This document shows, one piece after another, positions 44,373 to 51,223 of a DNA stretch of 64,000 nucleotides. Location of the stretch: positions 992,001 to 1,056,000 of the forward strand of contig JBCDCY010000001.1 of the NCBI GenBank assembly GCA_039180875.1, given 5' to 3'. The position numbers were made by a program, and so were the translations under genes. The DNA comes from JBCDCY01 sp039180875 (GTDB taxonomy: Bacteria > Pseudomonadota > Alphaproteobacteria > Rhodobacterales > Rhodobacteraceae). A model generated the notes under the pieces. That model made no database searches, was not told the origin of the DNA, and saw nothing but the letters and a program-made list of their open reading frames with translations. Numbering within the stretch: the first letter of the stretch is position 1; the number at the start of each line of letters is the position of its first letter.

Positions 44373-45578
44373 TCAACCGGCCCGGCGGGGCATCCGGAAG
44401 GGCAGCAACAGCTTGACCCAGGGGCTGGCGAAGCGGTCGAGGTCCAGCGCCTCGTAGACCCCGTCGGCCTCCTCCCCGAACAGCCGCGTGCGGATGCCGG
44501 AGCGCACGTAGAACGGCACGTCCTCCATCCGCTGGATGCGCCTGGGCTGGGCTTCGGCATCGGCCCGGGTGGCCTGCCGCACCCGCCAGAGCGAGCGGGG
44601 CATGGCGGCGGGCGGCGGTGGAGCCTCCTGCAGCACCCGGCCGTCCGGGCGAAAGCGGAGCGCCACTGACAGGGCACTGCCGTCCCGCCGGGTGACGTCG
44701 TAGAGCGCTGCCGCCCCTTCACCCAACCGCGCCCGGGTCCAGGTCCAGTAGGAGAAATCGCGCTCCATCGCCCGGGCGCCGAAGTTTGCGTCGAAATAGC
44801 CGTCGCCGCGCCAACGCCAGGCCGGCCGCTCGAACTCCACCTCGATCCGGGCATGGGGCGCGAAGGGTCGCCAGACATGGCCCCCCGGCGCGTCGAGCAG
44901 CACCTCGTCGGCGGTGATCGCCTCCGGCGTCAGCCGGATCCGGCCGCGAAGGGGGGTGAGGCGCGGCACCGAGGTCTCCGCCACCTCGATGCAGAGGCTG
45001 CCCTGGTCCCAGCGCATCGCACTCGGCCCGACGGCGAAGTGGTGCGCGCCCCGGTCGACCGCCCGAGACCCGCGCTCCGTCATCGCCCAGCGCCCGCCGC
45101 CCTCACCGTAGAGCGCGACGTTGATGGCGCAGTGTTCCAGCGGCGCGCGCCGTCCGGACCAGGCGTAATAGGGCGAAAAGACCGAGCCTATGAAGCCGAT
45201 GATGACGAGGCCGCGGCGGCGGTCGTCGGAAAGCGCGTCGACATACCACCAGGCATAGCCGTCCGGGTCGACCGTGATGTCGAACCGAGGTCCGTCCTGA
45301 TCGCCGCGGCTGCGAGCCGGCCGGACAGGGCCGACATCGGCACCCCCGGTCCCGGATGCGCGCCGCCGCCGGCCAGGTAGAGGCCCGGCACCACCGTCCG
45401 GGTCATCGGCCGGCGGAAGGTGGCGAACGTCCCATGGGGGTGGCGCCCGTAAAGCGCCCCGCCCGTCCCCGGAAACATCGCCGCGAACTGGGTTGGCGTG
45501 GTCAAGGCCGTGCTCTGCGTCGGCGGCGTAATCCGCAGGCCCGCCGCCGCGAGCCGTGAAAATGTCCGTGCTTGGCAT
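44373..45578 (-). CDS. crtC: Carotenoid 1,2-hydratase (hydroxyneurosporene synthase) CrtC
   Basis: CrtC hydrates the 1,2 double bond of neurosporene or lycopene psi-ends in spheroidene/spirilloxanthin synthesis. The conserved core begins at about residue 98: 'GYAWWYVDALSDD', 'IGFIGSVFSPYYAWSGRR', 'HCAINVALYG', 'YWTWTRA' and the C-terminal 'DLDRFASPWVKLLLPFRMPRRA'. In this frame there is no ATG, GTG or TTG between ATG 45578 and codon 166, so the only canonical start that keeps the core is 45578. It has AGGAGG at 45591-45586, 7 nt upstream, and lies inside crtD. This makes a 391-nt overlap and a 97-residue Gly/Arg/Pro-rich N-terminus of unknown value. A non-canonical start is an alternative. 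Confidence 0.85.
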   Translation of the reverse strand: MPSTDIFTARGGGPADYAADAEHGLDHANPVRGDVSGDGRGALRAPPPWDVRHLPPADDPDGGAGPLPGRRRRASGTGGADVGPVRPARSRGDQDGPRFDITVDPDGYAWWYVDALSDDRRRGLVIIGFIGSVFSPYYAWSGRRAPLEHCAINVALYGEGGGRWAMTERGSRAVDRGAHHFAVGPSAMRWDQGSLCIEVAETSVPRLTPLRGRIRLTPEAITADEVLLDAPGGHVWRPFAPHARIEVEFERPAWRWRGDGYFDANFGARAMERDFSYWTWTRARLGEGAAALYDVTRRDGSALSVALRFRPDGRVLQEAPPPPAAMPRSLWRVRQATRADAEAQPRRIQRMEDVPFYVRSGIRTRLFGEEADGVYEALDLDRFASPWVKLLLPFRMPRRAG

Positions 45579-46783
45579 GCATCGACCTCCTGCGGCGTCG
45601 GGCGCGCGCTGTCGCCGGTTGCCGGGGCGTTCATCAGCATCAGGATGCGCTCGTCCCCATCGGGCATCGCTTCTCCCGCCCGGTCCTGGGCGCAGACATA
45701 GACCGTCGGGTCCTGCGGCGGGCGCTGCTTGGCAAAGATATCGTCGAACTCCGTCCGGCTGTCCTCTCCGAAGAAGACCGAATGGTGGGAGAGATCAAAG
45801 CCCTCCGCCCGCCCGGCAAAGGTCCAGACATAGGCGGAGAGGGAGCGGGCGGCCGGCCGCATCGCCGGTGCGGCGTGGGCAACCTCGGGGCCGAGCAGCC
45901 CGGCGCCGAGCGCCCCGGGATCGCCGTTGAAGACCACCTGCTCTGCCGCGATCCGCTCGCCGGAGCGGAGGGTCACGCCCGAGACCCGCCCGCCGGCCAT
46001 GGCGATCGAGGCCACCGGGGCGTCGGTGCGGATCTCCGCCCCCCGCGCCTCAGCCATTCCGCGGAGCGCCCGGGGGAGCGCCGCCATCCCCCCCTCGACC
46101 GACCAGACTCCCATAGCCTCGGCATGCCAGATCAGCATCAGGAGTGCGGGGGAGAGGGTCGGTGCGCCGCCCACATAGGTGGCGTAGCGGCCGAAAAGCT
46201 GCTGCAGGCGGCGGTCGTTGAACTGCCGGCCGAGGGCGGACCAGAGCGTCGCGGCAGGTGCCATGGCCGGGATCAGCCGCGCCGCATCGCCGGCGACGCT
46301 CGATGCCACCGACCAGGGCGTCGGCCGCTCCGCCAGCATCACCGGCCCCTCGAACGCCTCGAACAGGCGCCGGCAGCGGGTGGAGAAGGCGCGGAAACGC
46401 TCCGCCTCGCCGCCGCCGAAGACCTCGGCGATTGCCGCCTCGGACCGGGCCGGGTCGGCGTAGAGGTCGAGGGTCGCGCCGTCCGGCCAGGCATGGCGGG
46501 CCAGCACCTCGGCGCGCCTGAGGCTGAGATGGTCCTCCAGCCGCTCGCCCACCGCGTCGAACAGGGCATCGAAGACCCAGCGCATGGTGAAGACCGTGGG
46601 GCCGGCGTCGACCGGGCCGGCCGGGCTCGCCACCGTGCGCATCTTGCCGCCGACCTCCGCCGCGGCCTCCAGCACCGTCACCTCATGCCCGGCATCGGCC
46701 AGTTCCAGCGCGGCGGCGAGGCCGGCGATGCCGGCGCCGACGACGACCACACGGGACGGATCCGATCCTTTGCCGAGGGCCAT
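45188..46783 (-). CDS. crtD: Methoxyneurosporene (hydroxyneurosporene) dehydrogenase CrtD
   Basis: 531 residues from ATG 46783 (GGAAAGG about 9 nt upstream). ATG 46828 is in frame but lies within 5 nt of a repressor operator and has no ribosome-binding site. FAD-binding 'VVVVGAGIAGLAAALELADAGHEVTVLEAAAEVGGKMRT' and the C-terminal 'VVPGLYLAGGGAHPGPGVPMSALSGRLAAAAI' are the phytoene desaturase-family signatures. It introduces the 3,4 double bond in the spheroidene or spirilloxanthin pathway. The frame continues about 40 codons past the family's usual C-terminus, a Ser/Thr/Arg/Ala-rich tail. Its promoter lies in the operator region shared with crtE. Confidence 0.93.
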   Translation of the reverse strand: MALGKGSDPSRVVVVGAGIAGLAAALELADAGHEVTVLEAAAEVGGKMRTVASPAGPVDAGPTVFTMRWVFDALFDAVGERLEDHLSLRRAEVLARHAWPDGATLDLYADPARSEAAIAEVFGGGEAERFRAFSTRCRRLFEAFEGPVMLAERPTPWSVASSVAGDAARLIPAMAPAATLWSALGRQFNDRRLQQLFGRYATYVGGAPTLSPALLMLIWHAEAMGVWSVEGGMAALPRALRGMAEARGAEIRTDAPVASIAMAGGRVSGVTLRSGERIAAEQVVFNGDPGALGAGLLGPEVAHAAPAMRPAARSLSAYVWTFAGRAEGFDLSHHSVFFGEDSRTEFDDIFAKQRPPQDPTVYVCAQDRAGEAMPDGDERILMLMNAPATGDSARPTPQEVDACQARTFSRLAAAGLRITPPTQSTALTTPTQFAAMFPGTGGALYGRHPHGTFATFRRPMTRTVVPGLYLAGGGAHPGPGVPMSALSGRLAAAAIRTDLGSTSRSTRTAMPGGMSTRFPTTAAAASSSSAS

Positions 46784-46832
46784 GCTGTCCGCCTTTCCCG
46801 CCGCCAATGTCGATTGACTCGCGTGCATTGAC

Positions 46833-46850
46833 TGTCCACTATAATTGACA
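46833..46850. promoter_or_regulatory. CrtJ/PpsR-type operator 1 (crtD-crtE)
   Basis: TGTCCACTATAATTGACA fits TGTc-N10-gACA exactly and contains a TTGACA (46845-46850) that could be the -35 of crtE. CrtJ/PpsR represses crt, bch and puc genes under oxygen and light in Rhodobacter. Confidence 0.82.
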
Positions 46851-46857
46851 ACTATTG

Positions 46858-46875
46858 TGTCTCACAAGATAGACA
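46858..46875. promoter_or_regulatory. CrtJ/PpsR-type operator 2 (crtD-crtE)
   Basis: TGTCTCACAAGATAGACA fits TGTc-N10-gACA exactly, 25 bp (start to start) from operator 1. Paired sites allow cooperative binding and can serve both divergent genes. Confidence 0.8.
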
Positions 46876-46933
46876 ACAAGCGCAGCCCGGATCCGATCGG
46901 CGGCGGCGGGACTGCCCACAAGGGAGGCGCGCC

Positions 46934-47803
46934 ATGACCGGTACCCATCGTGTGGAGGTGACGCTGAAAGCGGCCATGCGGCGCGCGGCAGCGACCGATG
47001 CGCCACCGCGGCTGGCGGCCGCGATGCGCCATGCCCTCTTCCCCGGCGGCGCCCGGGTGCGGCCGAGCCTCTGCCTCGCCGTCGCCTCCGCCTGCGGCGA
47101 CGACATGCCGGAGCTAAGCGAGGCGGCAGCCGCGGCCATCGAGCTCATGCACTGCGCCAGCCTGGTGCACGACGACATGCCCTGCTTCGACAATGCCCCG
47201 GTCCGGCGCGGCAAGCCGGCGGTGCATGTGGCCTTCGACGAACCCCTGGCCCTGCTCGCTGGCGATGCGATGATCGTGCTCGCCTTCGATCTGCTGGAGC
47301 AGGCGGGCAGCGGCGCCCCGTCCCGGGGCCTGGCGTTGTCCGGCGCCCTCGCCCGCGCCACCGGCATGCCCCACGGCATCTGCGCCGGCCAGGGCTGGGA
47401 GAGCGAGGCGGAGATCGAGCTTTCCGCCTACCACCGGGCCAAGACCGGCGCGCTCTTCGTCGCCGCGACCCGCATGGGCGCGCTGGCGGCCGGGGCCGAC
47501 CCGAGCGCCTGGATCGCCCTCGGCAGTCATATCGGCGAGGCCTATCAGGTGGCCGACGATCTGCGCGACATGCTGCTGAGCGAGGAGGAGCTCGGCAAAC
47601 CGGCCCGCCAGGATGCGGTGCACGGCCGGCCGAACGCCGTCGCGCGCCTCGGCGTGGCGGGCGCGGCCCAGCGGCTCACCGACATCCTGGCCGCCGCTGT
47701 CGCCTCGATCCCGCCCTGCCGCGGCGAGGCGACGCTGCGCGAGCTGGTGCGCCTCCAGGCCAAGCGCCTGACCCCGGCCAAGCTGGTCGAGACGGCGGCC
47801 TAG
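46934..47803 (+). CDS. crtE: Geranylgeranyl diphosphate synthase
   Basis: 289 residues. Trans-prenyltransferase with the first Asp-rich motif 'LVHDDMPCFDNAPVRRGKPAVH' and the second 'AYQVADDLRDMLLSEEELGKPARQDA'. The 'ALFPGGARVRPSLCLA' start is shared by purple bacterial CrtE. Product GGPP feeds phytoene, and is reduced to phytyl for bacteriochlorophyll. It is transcribed divergently from crtD, with two CrtJ/PpsR-type operators between them; crtF follows after 3 nt. Confidence 0.95.
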   Translation: MTGTHRVEVTLKAAMRRAAATDAPPRLAAAMRHALFPGGARVRPSLCLAVASACGDDMPELSEAAAAAIELMHCASLVHDDMPCFDNAPVRRGKPAVHVAFDEPLALLAGDAMIVLAFDLLEQAGSGAPSRGLALSGALARATGMPHGICAGQGWESEAEIELSAYHRAKTGALFVAATRMGALAAGADPSAWIALGSHIGEAYQVADDLRDMLLSEEELGKPARQDAVHGRPNAVARLGVAGAAQRLTDILAAAVASIPPCRGEATLRELVRLQAKRLTPAKLVETAA

Positions 47804-47806
47804 GCC

Positions 47807-48940
47807 ATGGCGACGATGGCGGCGGACCCGCGCCCGGCGCCGGGGCTCCGCGCCCGCTGGTTGCGCTGGCGCGACCGCCGGATCGCCAATCCGGCGTTTC
47901 AGCGATGGGCTGCGCGTTTTCCGTTGACCCGGCCCTTCGTCCGCCGCCGGGCGACCACCCTGCACGATCTGATGGCGGGCTTCGTCTACTCCCAGGTCCT
48001 CGCGTCCCTGGTGGAGCTCGACGTGCCGGCGCGCCTCACCCACGGGCCGATGGATGCGGCGAGCCTCGCGCGTGCGATGGGCCTCAACCCGGTCCGGGCG
48101 GAGCAGTTGCTGCGCGCCGCGACGGCGATCGACGTGCTGGTGCGGGAGCGCGACGGACGCTATCGCCTCTCCCAGACCGGGGCGGCGCTCGCCGGTGCGC
48201 CGGGGGTGGCGGAGATGGTGCGCCACCACGCGCTCTTCTATGCCGACCTCGCCGATCCCGTAGCGCTCTTGCGGGACGAGGTGCCGGAGACCGCGCTCAG
48301 CCGCTACTGGTCCTATGTTGGCACCGGGGGCGATGGCCAGACGGCGGAGAGCTACTCCAACCTGATGGCCGCGAGCCAGGCGATGGTGGCGGCGGAGACC
48401 CTGGCGGCCTATCCACTCCGCGCCCATGGCCGGCTGCTCGACATCGGCGGCGGCAGTGGCGCGTTTCTGGCCGCGGCGATGATGGAGACGCCGGGCCTCG
48501 CCGGCACGCTCTTCGATCTGCCCGACGTCGCGCCGCTTGCCACTCGGCGCTTTGCCGAGCTGCGACTCAGCGATCGGGTCGAGGTCGTCGGTGGCTCCTT
48601 CCTCGACGATCCACTCCCCCGGGGCGCCGATATCGCGAGCCTGGTGCGGGTGCTCTACGACCACGACGACGCGACCGTCGCCCGGGTGCTCGCCGCGGCT
48701 TACGCCGCCCTGCCGCCGGGCGGGACGCTCTTGCTGTCGGAACCGATGTCGGGCGGCGACCGGCCGACCCGGGCGGGGGACGCCTATTTCGCCTTCTACA
48801 CCCTGGCCATGACCTCCGGCAGGCCGCGCACGGTGGCGGAGCACACCGATGCGCTCCACGCCGCCGGGTTCCGGGACGTGCGGCAGCGGCCGACTCACCA
48901 GTCCTTCATCACCCAGGTCATCACCGCCCGGCGCCCCTGA
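47807..48940 (+). CDS. crtF: Demethylspheroidene O-methyltransferase
   Basis: 377 residues. N-terminal helical dimerisation part ('TRPFVRRRATTLHDLMAGFVYSQVLASLVELDV'), then a SAM site 'LLDIGGGSGAFLAAAM' with 'GTLFDLPDVAPLA' and the O-methyltransferase motif 'IASLVRVLYDHDD'. It methylates the C1 hydroxyl made by CrtC. The start codon is 3 nt after crtE. The gap downstream carries the bchC operators, so transcription may read through from crtEF into bchCXYZ-puf, the superoperon arrangement known in Rhodobacter. Confidence 0.94.
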   Translation: MATMAADPRPAPGLRARWLRWRDRRIANPAFQRWAARFPLTRPFVRRRATTLHDLMAGFVYSQVLASLVELDVPARLTHGPMDAASLARAMGLNPVRAEQLLRAATAIDVLVRERDGRYRLSQTGAALAGAPGVAEMVRHHALFYADLADPVALLRDEVPETALSRYWSYVGTGGDGQTAESYSNLMAASQAMVAAETLAAYPLRAHGRLLDIGGGSGAFLAAAMMETPGLAGTLFDLPDVAPLATRRFAELRLSDRVEVVGGSFLDDPLPRGADIASLVRVLYDHDDATVARVLAAAYAALPPGGTLLLSEPMSGGDRPTRAGDAYFAFYTLAMTSGRPRTVAEHTDALHAAGFRDVRQRPTHQSFITQVITARRP

Positions 48941-48969
48941 CCGGCGTGCACCTGCGTTGCCCTGGAAGA

Positions 48970-48987
48970 TGTAAACTAAACTTGACA
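48970..48987. promoter_or_regulatory. CrtJ/PpsR-type operator 1 upstream of bchC
   Basis: TGTAAACTAAACTTGACA fits TGT-N12-ACA, with A in place of the C of the stricter form. It includes a TTGACA at 48982-48987; TAGTCT at 49004-49009 could be the matching -10 (16-nt spacing). Confidence 0.75.
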
Positions 48988-48995
48988 ACAAATGC

Positions 48996-49013
48996 TGTCC
49001 GCATAGTCTGACA
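48996..49013. promoter_or_regulatory. CrtJ/PpsR-type operator 2 upstream of bchC
   Basis: TGTCCGCATAGTCTGACA is an exact TGTc-N10-gACA, 26 bp (start to start) from operator 1, as in the crtD-crtE pair. It overlaps the proposed -10 region, so binding would block RNA polymerase. Confidence 0.82.
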
Positions 49014-49078
49014 AATGAACGGAGTCCCGCGCGCCAAGAACCAGAACAGCGCGGGCCAGTCGGGGAGAAGCGGCGCTG

Positions 49079-50014
49079 ATGGAGACCCGCGCCATCCTGT
49101 TAGAGGGCGATGGCCGTCTTTCCTTCCAGGCGGTGGCCTTGAAGCCGCCGGGGGACGGCGACGTGGTCGTCGAGATTGCCCAATCGGGCATCTCCACCGG
49201 GACCGAGCGATTGCTCTGGTCCGGGCGCATGCCACATTTCCCGGGCCTGCAATATCCCCTGGTGCCGGGCTACGAGGCGGTGGGCGAGGTCATCGAAGTC
49301 CGCGGCGAGAGCCCCTGGCGCCCCGGCGATCGGGTCTTCGTCCCGGGCGCCGACTGCTACACCAACGTGCGCGGCCTGTTCGGCGGATCGGCGAACCACC
49401 TCGTCACCTCGGGCGACCGCATCGTCTCGGCCGAGGGGTTGGAGGAGGGCGCGGTCCTGCTCGCCCTCGCCGCCACGGCCCATCATGCATTGCGGGCCGG
49501 CACCGCTGCCCCGCCGGAGCTGATCGTCGGTCACGGCGCCCTCGGCCGGCTTTTGGCGCGGCTCACCATCGCGCTTGGCGCCCCCGCGCCCACCGTGTGG
49601 GAGATCTCGCCCGCCCGGCGCGGCGCGGCGCCCTATCCCGTGGTCGATCCGGCGGAGGATCCAAGGCGCGACTACCGCACGATCTACGACGTCGCGGGCG
49701 ACGCCACGATCCTCGACGATCTGATCGCCCGCTTGGCCCTTGGCGGCGAGTTGGTGTTGGCCGGCTTCTATGCCGCCCCCCTGCAATTCGCCTTTCCCCC
49801 GGCCTTCATGCGGGAGGCGCGGCTCAGGATCTCGGCCGAGTGGACGCCCGAGGATCTCTCCGCCACCCGGGCCTTGGTGGCGGACGGCACCCTCGACCTC
49901 GGCGGCCTGATCACCCACCGCCGGCCGGCTGCCCATGCGGCGGAGGCCTACGCCACGGCCTTCGACGATCCCGCCTGCCTGAAGATGGTTCTCGACTGGA
50001 AGGAGGCGGCATGA
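49079..50014 (+). CDS. bchC: 2-desacetyl-2-hydroxyethyl bacteriochlorophyllide a dehydrogenase
   Basis: 311 residues. It is an MDR-fold oxidoreductase lacking the catalytic zinc ligands of alcohol dehydrogenases: 'VVVEIAQSGISTGTERLLWSGRMPHFPGLQYPLVPGYEAVGEV', 'GDRVFVPGADCYTNVRGLFGGSANHLV' and 'LIVGHGALGRLLARLTIALGA'. It oxidises the C3 hydroxyethyl group to acetyl late in bacteriochlorophyll a synthesis. First gene of bchCXYZ; it overlaps bchX (ATGA). Confidence 0.96.
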   Translation: METRAILLEGDGRLSFQAVALKPPGDGDVVVEIAQSGISTGTERLLWSGRMPHFPGLQYPLVPGYEAVGEVIEVRGESPWRPGDRVFVPGADCYTNVRGLFGGSANHLVTSGDRIVSAEGLEEGAVLLALAATAHHALRAGTAAPPELIVGHGALGRLLARLTIALGAPAPTVWEISPARRGAAPYPVVDPAEDPRRDYRTIYDVAGDATILDDLIARLALGGELVLAGFYAAPLQFAFPPAFMREARLRISAEWTPEDLSATRALVADGTLDLGGLITHRRPAAHAAEAYATAFDDPACLKMVLDWKEAA

Positions 50015-51021
50015 GCCCGCTCGACACGAAGATCCCGAACCTGCGCGACCAGGCCGAGACGCTGCGGGCCGAGGCGGCCGAGCCCCTGCCGGAGATCCCG
50101 GTGCAGGAGGCGACGAAAGAGACCCAGATCATCGCGATCTACGGCAAGGGCGGCATCGGCAAGTCCTTCACCCTCTCCAATCTCAGCTACATGATGGCCC
50201 AGCAGGGCAAGCGCGTACTGCTGATCGGCTGCGATCCGAAGTCGGACACGACGAGCCTGCTGTTCGGCGGCAAGGCCTGCCCGACGATCATCGAGACCTC
50301 GACGAAGAAGACGCTGGCCGGCGAGCAGATCGAGATCGGCGACGTGTGCTTCAAGCGCGGCGGCGTCTTCGCCATGGAGCTCGGCGGGCCGGAGGTCGGC
50401 CGCGGCTGCGGCGGGCGCGGCATCATCCACGGCTTTGAGCTGCTGGAAAAACTCGGCTTCCACGATTGGGATTTCGACTACGTCCTGCTGGATTTCCTCG
50501 GCGACGTGGTCTGCGGCGGCTTCGGCCTGCCGATCGCCCGGGACATGTGCCAGAAGGTGATCGTGGTCGGCTCGAACGACCTGCAATCCCTCTACGTCGC
50601 CAACAACGTCTGCTCGGCGGTCGAGTATTTCCGCAAGCTCGGCGGCAATGTGGGCGTCGCGGGGCTGGTGGTGAACAAGGACGACGGCACGGGGGAGGCC
50701 CATGCCTTTGCCGAGGCCGTGGGCATCCCGATCCTCGCCTCGATCCCGGCCAATGACGAGATCCGGCGGAAATCGGCGAATTACGAGATCGTGGCCGATC
50801 CGGGCGGCGACTGGGGTCCGCTCTTCGCCGGGCTGGCCGAGCAGGTGGCGACCGCACCGCCGCAGCGGCCGGCGCCCCTGGATCAGGATGGCCTGCTCGG
50901 TCTGTTCGACAGCAAGGAAACCGGCGGCGACGTGGTGCTGGAGCCCGCCACCGACGCCGATATGCGCGGCAAGAACGCCAAGCCCAAGGTCTCCCTCGAG
51001 GTGGTCTACGACGATGCTTGA
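50011..51021 (+). CDS. bchX: Chlorophyllide a reductase iron protein subunit
   Basis: 336 residues from ATG 50011 (AGGAGG just upstream, overlapping the bchC stop). NifH-like: P-loop 'AIYGKGGIGKSFTLSNL', switch region 'IGCDPKSDTTSL', and the two cysteines that bridge the [4Fe-4S] cluster in 'VGRGCGGRG' and 'LGDVVCGGFG'. It passes electrons to BchYZ, which reduce ring B of chlorophyllide a. Its stop lies inside the start of a small ORF (ATGCTTGA). Confidence 0.97.
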   Translation: MSPLDTKIPNLRDQAETLRAEAAEPLPEIPVQEATKETQIIAIYGKGGIGKSFTLSNLSYMMAQQGKRVLLIGCDPKSDTTSLLFGGKACPTIIETSTKKTLAGEQIEIGDVCFKRGGVFAMELGGPEVGRGCGGRGIIHGFELLEKLGFHDWDFDYVLLDFLGDVVCGGFGLPIARDMCQKVIVVGSNDLQSLYVANNVCSAVEYFRKLGGNVGVAGLVVNKDDGTGEAHAFAEAVGIPILASIPANDEIRRKSANYEIVADPGGDWGPLFAGLAEQVATAPPQRPAPLDQDGLLGLFDSKETGGDVVLEPATDADMRGKNAKPKVSLEVVYDDA

Positions 51022-51223
51022 CCTCGCTGATCTCGCCGAATTGGAGCGGGCGCTGTCCGCCACCAAAGCCGTCCCGGAAGACCGCCCGCGGCGGGCTGTC
51101 CGGGACCTCTTCGTCACCCACTGGCCGCCCGCCGGCGACGCGGAGGCCCCGGATCAGGTCCGGGGCGGTGCGGAGCCGGAGGCGGCGCGTTGTCCCTATC
51201 TTGCGGGAGCGATGCCTCGGTGA
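51014..51223 (+). CDS. Small ORF between bchX and bchY, function unknown
   Basis: 69 residues from ATG 51014, overlapping the bchX stop by 8 nt (ATGCTTGA) and the bchY start by 4 nt (GTGA at 51220-51223), so translation would be coupled on both sides. It begins with an amphipathic helix ('MLDLADLAELERALSATKAV'), followed by basic and Trp-containing 'RRAVRDLFVTHWPPAG' and a C-terminal 'ARCPYLAGAMPR' with one Cys. No known domain is recognised. I do not recall a gene at this position in Rhodobacter. It could also be a chance frame bridging 200 nt. Moderate confidence that it is translated. Confidence 0.5.
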   Translation: MLDLADLAELERALSATKAVPEDRPRRAVRDLFVTHWPPAGDAEAPDQVRGGAEPEAARCPYLAGAMPR

